From CASQEL01 sp036655975 (GTDB taxonomy: Bacteria > Desulfobacterota > Desulfovibrionia > Desulfovibrionales > Desulfovibrionaceae), in the NCBI GenBank assembly GCA_036655975.1, contig JAVVPD010000029.1, positions 1-26,986 of the forward strand: a stretch of 26,986 bases of DNA, in the 5' to 3' direction. Position numbers and translations under genes: made by a program. Each line of letters opens with the position of its first letter. Positions within the stretch are counted from its first letter, which is position 1. Below are positions 22,631-26,986 of this stretch, in pieces. Below the pieces are notes generated by a model, which made no database searches, was not told the origin of the DNA, and was given only the letters and a program-made list of their open reading frames with translations.

Positions 22631-22768
22631 GGTGCTTCCTGTTTCTCTTAAAGTGTTCGGTCATATGTACCGTCAAGCTCGCGCACGGGCAAGCAGCATT
22701 TTCGCGCGGCACGGGCGCATTGCCAAAAAGAATGCTTTCTGGCATCGTGCACCAGAGGAGGCCTTGAC

Positions 22769-23356
22769 ATGGAACTGCTACCGATTAAACGCGCTATTTT
22801 AAGCGTCACCGATAAAAGCGGCTTGAGCGAATTTGCTCTTTACCTGCATCAACATGGTGTTGAACTGGTGTCCACAGGGGGTACGCAAAAATATCTGGAA
22901 AAAGAAGGTTTGCCTGTCACTGCGGTGAGTACGGTGACGGGATTTCCGGAAGTTTTGGGCGGTCGCGTAAAAACGCTGCACCCTAAAATTCATGCGGGAA
23001 TTCTCGCCGATAAAGACAAGCCCGAGCACCTGCAGACCCTAGTGGACAAAGGGATTAAACCTTTTGATTTGGTGTGCGTCAATTTGTACGACTTTGCCGG
23101 TGCGGTGGAAAGACATTTGTCTTTATTGCAAGCTGTGGAAGAAATTGACATCGGCGGCCCGTGTATGATTCGCGCAGCCGGTAAAAATTTTCACAGTGTG
23201 TTGGTGCTGCCCGCCGCCGAATGGTACGAAGCCGCCATAGAAGAATTGCGAACCCACGATATGTGCGTGAGTTTGTCCTTCCGTCAGGCCATGGCCTCAC
23301 GGGCTTTTGCGGCTACGTCACGCTATGACGCGCTGATCACTTCGTATTTACGTTAG
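22769..23356 (+). CDS. purH: IMP cyclohydrolase (stand-alone PurH N-terminal domain)
   Basis: The last step of IMP synthesis closes the ring of FAICAR. The 195-residue protein covers only the MGS-like cyclohydrolase half of bifunctional PurH. Motifs seen: AILSVTDKSGLSEFA (9-23), ELVSTGGTQKYL, VTGFPEVLGGRVKTLHPKIHAGIL (the typical block) and EEIDIGGPCMIRAAGKNF. PurH is usually over 500 residues because an AICAR transformylase domain follows. Here the frame stops cleanly after DALITSYLR and hflX begins, so the transformylase must be elsewhere. GAGGAGG precedes the ATG. Confidence 0.93.
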   Translation: MELLPIKRAILSVTDKSGLSEFALYLHQHGVELVSTGGTQKYLEKEGLPVTAVSTVTGFPEVLGGRVKTLHPKIHAGILADKDKPEHLQTLVDKGIKPFDLVCVNLYDFAGAVERHLSLLQAVEEIDIGGPCMIRAAGKNFHSVLVLPAAEWYEAAIEELRTHDMCVSLSFRQAMASRAFAATSRYDALITSYLR

Positions 23357-23418
23357 GGGGGCATATCGCTAAACTTGAAGGAGATATTCAAGGTCTTAAA
23401 CCCAGTCAAATTAAGGCC

Positions 23419-25065
23419 TTGTCGCGTCTTTCCACGCGCCGTTTTCCGTTGCATGAGGTGTACACCAGTGAGCAGGCCCATGAGTTTGCGTCTTTGTCAC
23501 GCTCTGTGGGGCGGCAAGTGGGGCTTGTTATTGATCGGCGCGGGCGCGTGGAAATGGTCATTGTGGGCGATACCGCCTCTATTATGATTCCCGCCTTGCC
23601 CCGAGGGCGCGAAGGTGCCGAACGCTTGCGCGGTTTGCGCTTGCTGCACACCCACCTGAGCCTTGATCTTCTGTCACAGGAAGATCTCATGGACATGCTC
23701 TTTTTGCGTTTGGATGCCGTGGCGGTGCTCAGTGTGAGCCCTTACGGTGACCCTGTGCAGTGGCAACACGCCCACCTTTTGCCGCCTAATCCCGCCAACA
23801 ACCCGTATGCGGTCAGCCCTGCGCTGCCTTGGGACGATACTGACTGCGATTTTTGCGCGACTGCCGAAGCCCTTGAGGAAGAGCTGGCCCGCTCTCTGCC
23901 CAGTGGGCGCGATGCCGCTACATTGCCCCGGGCGCTGCTGGTTTCCGTGGCGCCCCTGCCGCGTCCGGTGCAGGAGCGTAATCTGGCTGAACTGAAAGAG
24001 CTCGCCCGTACCGCCGGAATGACCGTGGTGGGCCAAATGGTGCAGCGCGTTTCCCAGATCAATCCCAAATTTATTCTTGGTAAGGGCAAGATGGCCGATA
24101 TGGAAGTGCAGGCCTTGCAAGGGCAAGCCGGTATTCTTGTTTTTGACGGCGAACTTTCCCCCGCCCAATTACACAATCTTGCGGACGTGACCGAACGTAA
24201 AGTCTTGGACCGCACCCAGGTTATCTTGGATATTTTCGCCCAGCATGCCACCAGTCGTGCGGGGAAATTGCAAGTGGAGATGGCCCAGCTTAAATACACC
24301 CAGCCCCGCCTTGTCGGCAAAAATCGTGCTATGGACAGACTTATGGGGGGCATTGGAGGCCGTGGCCCCGGTGAAACTAAGCTGGAAACCGACCGGCGCC
24401 GTCTGCGCGACCGCATCGCCCGCATCAAAAAAGATTTGGACGAATTGCGTAAGCAACGCGCTTTTACCCGCGCACGCCGCTCGCGGCAAAATATTCCGCT
24501 CATTGCTTTGGTGGGCTATACCAACGCCGGAAAATCGACACTGCTTAATACCCTTACTCGTTCCGAAGTCTTGGCTGAAGACAAACTTTTTGCCACGCTC
24601 GATCCCACCACCCGCCGCTTGCGCTTTCCGCAGGAGCGGGAAGTTATTCTTGCCGATACCGTGGGTTTTATCCGTAATCTCCCCAAAGAATTGACGGATG
24701 CCTTTCTCGCCACCTTGGAAGAACTGGAAGCCGCTGACCTGCTTATCCATGTGGCGGATGCTTCGCATCCCGAATTGCTCAATCAGATTGCAGCCGTTGA
24801 ATCTATCCTGACCGAAATGCAGCTTGATTCTCTGCCCCGAATGCTCGTGCTCAATAAATGGGACAGGCTTGATTCTGCCCAGCGCGCTTTTATGGCCGAT
24901 ACTTTTCCGAACGCCCTACGGATTGCCGCGCTTAACGGGGAAGGAACCAGCGACCTTCTTCAGAGTATCGAAGAAATATTCAACCTGCATGCGTACTTCA
25001 CCTCAGAAGCCCTTGCCTGCGATCCCTTCCCTGATAGTGAGAGCCCCATGGGGGTGCTCCAATAA
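23419..25065 (+). CDS. hflX: GTPase HflX
   Basis: HflX binds 50S subunits and splits stalled ribosomes. The G domain is complete: G1 GYTNAGKST (about 365-373), G3 DTVGF (about 413), G4 NKWD (about 479). The family hallmark GIGGRGPGETKLETDRR comes before it (about 310-326), followed by the basic helix RARRSRQN. The N-terminal domain is longer than in E. coli, with a LHTHLSLDLLSQEDLMDML block. The listed TTG start (548 residues) is the first usual start codon in frame, but it has a poor ribosome site. The frame upstream to 23365 reads IAKLEGDIQGLKPSQIKA and looks coding, so the true start is probably earlier and non-standard. Confidence 0.92.
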   Translation: MSRLSTRRFPLHEVYTSEQAHEFASLSRSVGRQVGLVIDRRGRVEMVIVGDTASIMIPALPRGREGAERLRGLRLLHTHLSLDLLSQEDLMDMLFLRLDAVAVLSVSPYGDPVQWQHAHLLPPNPANNPYAVSPALPWDDTDCDFCATAEALEEELARSLPSGRDAATLPRALLVSVAPLPRPVQERNLAELKELARTAGMTVVGQMVQRVSQINPKFILGKGKMADMEVQALQGQAGILVFDGELSPAQLHNLADVTERKVLDRTQVILDIFAQHATSRAGKLQVEMAQLKYTQPRLVGKNRAMDRLMGGIGGRGPGETKLETDRRRLRDRIARIKKDLDELRKQRAFTRARRSRQNIPLIALVGYTNAGKSTLLNTLTRSEVLAEDKLFATLDPTTRRLRFPQEREVILADTVGFIRNLPKELTDAFLATLEELEAADLLIHVADASHPELLNQIAAVESILTEMQLDSLPRMLVLNKWDRLDSAQRAFMADTFPNALRIAALNGEGTSDLLQSIEEIFNLHAYFTSEALACDPFPDSESPMGVLQ

Positions 25066-25095
25066 TCTGCCGAGCGGATTCGCTGCCCAATATTT

Positions 25096-25614
25096 TTAGT
25101 GTCCGCTATCTTTAGACTGGGGCGGTAAATAGCGCATGCAAAATGCCCAGCCCGCCACAGGGGTATAGTCAAAAGTAAATTGGGTGATGTTGTAGCTATA
25201 CTCTTTGTGGGTTTTCCCTATAATTTTAAAGGCTTCACGGGCTTCAGAAATCTGCTCACTGGGCCAGCGGTAGCTGCCCACCTCAAGACTTTTTTTCATC
25301 AGCTGGGTGAAGGTTCTCCCGCCTGCGTCGTTTTCCCCCCCGCCGACAAAGTGCACACAGGTTCCCTGCACCGCGCTATTCTCGATAAAAATATCCAAGG
25401 TGGTGGTGTAGCCATAGTCAATAGTATAGCCCTGTGGCGTTTCTATGGGATTGTTAAGTTGTAATTTGGGGGGGGTATTTTTATTCCATGAATAGCTGAA
25501 GGAGGCCCACGTATAGCTCCCTGCCGTGGGGCCGCTGGCAAACACCCGCGCGCCGCCCCAAGCCAGACCAAATAGCAGCAGCAGGCACACCATGCCTAGA
25601 CAAAATTTGGGCAT
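25096..25614 (-). CDS. Secreted protein of unknown function
   Basis: A 172-residue protein with a Sec signal peptide (about 1-27, hydrophobic MVCLLLLFGLAW, likely cut near FAS). The mature part is rich in Tyr, Thr and Trp, with beta-strand-like stretches (SYTWASFSYSW, YTIDYGYTTTLDIF, YSYNITQFTFDY). Two Cys (in GTCVHF and AFCMRY) could form a disulfide. I recognise no family. AAAGGAG precedes the ATG. It lies 21 bases after the flippase on the same strand, so it may belong to a cell-surface polysaccharide operon. Confidence 0.8.
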   Translation of the reverse strand: MPKFCLGMVCLLLLFGLAWGGARVFASGPTAGSYTWASFSYSWNKNTPPKLQLNNPIETPQGYTIDYGYTTTLDIFIENSAVQGTCVHFVGGGENDAGGRTFTQLMKKSLEVGSYRWPSEQISEAREAFKIIGKTHKEYSYNITQFTFDYTPVAGWAFCMRYLPPQSKDSGH

Positions 25615-25635
25615 TGGAGGCTCCTTTGACGTTTT

Positions 25636-26986
25636 TCAAACGCTGCGTGTTCCGAGCGTGGCGGCTTTCGGCTTTTCCCACGGCGCTGGCGGACGCCATT
25701 GCCAGAGCAAAGCCAGCAAAGGGATGAGGCCTGCCAGTTCTGCCACTTCGCGGGGCACATAAGGGCGTAAGCCCATCCACAAGCCCGCCGAAAGCGCCAT
25801 AACAAGCAGCATTAAACCCCATTGGGTCAAAGTCATAGGGCGGGCATGACGTTGAAAATAGCTGATGGTCAAAATGGCAACCCACACCTTGGTGGCCGTT
25901 AGGGTGATAGCGGTACCCTCCATGGGCATGAGCGGAATAAGAAAGAAGCACAGGAGAAGATTGAGGATGAGCCCGCTGACATAAAAGCCCAATAATAGGC
26001 GATGCTGGCGCATGCCGATCATGGCATAGGCGGCAAGGTTATGCAGAAATGCCGTGGCAAGGCACGGGGTAAGAATACGCTGGACGGTAACCGCCGTCAG
26101 ATAATGGGGGCCGTAGATAAGCGTCAGGATGCGGTCACTTTCTACAAATAAAATATAGATGGCGGGTAGGGCCACGGCCCACAAACTGCGGGCTGTCTGT
26201 CCGGCTAATTGGCAGAAGGCGTCTTTATCTTCTTCCCACAGGCGGGCCAGCATGGGAAAAATAACCTTGCCGAGCAAGGCGCTGGAAACCAGCACGGAAA
26301 GACCTTCCACGGTTTCCCAAGCAATGCTATAGGCCCCCACGGCGGCATCGGACGCGTATTTTTTAAGAAAAAATACATTGATTTTGTTGTAGGTCATGGC
26401 GCAGCAGGTCATGCAGGTGAACACAATACCGTGTTTCCATTGTTCTGCCAGATGCAGCATGTGCGGCCAGCGAATCCCCGAGAGGGGATTACGCCCCAGT
26501 GCTTTAAGGGCAAAAAGAAGTAGTACCAGCGATTCAGCAGGTTTATAAAGGGCAATATACATGGGGGAGGCGTTAATCAGCACCATGCAGATTCCGAAAC
26601 CAAGGCCCAAAAGACTGGCCGGTACCCGAATACGCATCTCCACGTCCTGACGTCCACGGGCTTGGCAGAGGGCAAAAAAAGAGTCGGTAACCGCGTCAAG
26701 GCCTAAGCCGAAGGAGATAGCCATAACCGTAATGCGAAGTTCCGGTGTGTAGTCTTGCCAGCCGGTGATCAGCCAAGCGCCGGCCATGACCAGACACAGA
26801 AGTACGCTTTTAACCCAAGTTATTTCGCCCAGCAGCATACGCGGGCGTCCGTCACGGCGGGCAAAACTGGAGAGCAAAAAATCGTTCAAGCCCGCATCGG
26901 CGATCATGCGGACAAGATACCCAAAAGACAGGGACAGCATAATCTGTCCGAGCACATCTGGGCTATGCCGAGCCAGCAAAATGGTG
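25636..26986 (-). CDS. Oligosaccharide/O-antigen flippase (Wzx-like), 5' end off window
   Basis: About 450 residues are visible and the frame is open through the window edge (it reads TILLARHSPDVLGQ at the border), so the N-terminus is missing. The protein is almost entirely hydrophobic helices, about 11-12 visible, as in the PST/MATE-like flippases that move lipid-linked sugar units to the periplasmic side. Typical features are the N-terminal SPDVLGQIMLSLSFG block, the central KINVFFLKKYASDAAVGAYSIAW turn, and AYAMIGMRQHRLLLGFYVSGLILNLLLCF. The end is basic and Pro-rich. Substrate unknown. Confidence 0.88.
   Translation of the reverse strand, partial: TILLARHSPDVLGQIMLSLSFGYLVRMIADAGLNDFLLSSFARRDGRPRMLLGEITWVKSVLLCLVMAGAWLITGWQDYTPELRITVMAISFGLGLDAVTDSFFALCQARGRQDVEMRIRVPASLLGLGFGICMVLINASPMYIALYKPAESLVLLLFALKALGRNPLSGIRWPHMLHLAEQWKHGIVFTCMTCCAMTYNKINVFFLKKYASDAAVGAYSIAWETVEGLSVLVSSALLGKVIFPMLARLWEEDKDAFCQLAGQTARSLWAVALPAIYILFVESDRILTLIYGPHYLTAVTVQRILTPCLATAFLHNLAAYAMIGMRQHRLLLGFYVSGLILNLLLCFFLIPLMPMEGTAITLTATKVWVAILTISYFQRHARPMTLTQWGLMLLVMALSAGLWMGLRPYVPREVAELAGLIPLLALLWQWRPPAPWEKPKAATLGTRSV

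Noticed and set aside
22631..22768. Small plus-strand frame upstream of the IMP cyclohydrolase
   Set aside because: It is basic, without a ribosome site or motif, and runs into the purH start in another frame; better read as a leader.
1..26986. tRNA genes, CRISPR arrays, prophage or insertion sequences
   Set aside because: I looked through all spacers; none has a cloverleaf, spaced repeats, an integrase or transposase frame, or terminal inverted repeats.

Overview
The window looks like a piece of a Desulfovibrio-type (Desulfovibrionaceae) sulfate-reducer chromosome. The basis is gene content: a decaheme cytochrome c directly ahead of rnfCDGEAB-apbE, a stand-alone IMP cyclohydrolase half of PurH, a two-domain 6-phosphofructo-2-kinase-like protein, and probable sigma-28 and sigma-54 promoters. 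A run of exactly 100 N (7652-7751) shows it is a draft scaffold. No tRNA, rRNA, CRISPR array, integrase or insertion sequence was recognised.

Left end (1-7956). A tail fragment and a full gene of tandem paralogous lipoproteins converge on a long leftward operon: decaheme cytochrome, rnfC, rnfD, rnfG, rnfE, rnfA, rnfB, apbE. Between the convergent ends lies a 139-bp tandem duplication that copied both gene tails and the shared hairpin. RnfC seems to lack the usual glycine-rich NADH/FMN loop. Together with the cytochrome this suggests an Rnf complex wired to periplasmic cytochromes. Upstream are a sequence gap, a truncated zinc-ribbon protein and an XRE regulator whose ribosome binding site lies in a hairpin.

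Centre (8373-16997). A two-gene leftward operon encodes a multi-pass membrane protein and an Hsp70-like ATPase. The ATPase has no canonical substrate-binding domain; it ends in a helical region around a Gly-rich membrane hairpin. This pair is the best candidate for an undescribed system. Next come a chemoreceptor with a textbook sigma-28 promoter, a convergent NhaC-type antiporter and a D-cysteine desulfhydrase, which is divergent from tyrS.

Right end (16998-26986). tyrS, a 6PF2K/phosphatase-like gene, a small lipoprotein and a Wza-like SLBB export protein form one rightward run that ends at a strong terminator. A small protein with a sigma-54-type promoter follows, then exodeoxyribonuclease III (leftward), IMP cyclohydrolase and HflX (rightward). 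HflX coding appears to begin upstream of its first usual start codon. Last come a leftward secreted protein and a polysaccharide flippase that runs off the window. Export protein and flippase both point to surface polysaccharide, but they are 4 kb apart on opposite strands.
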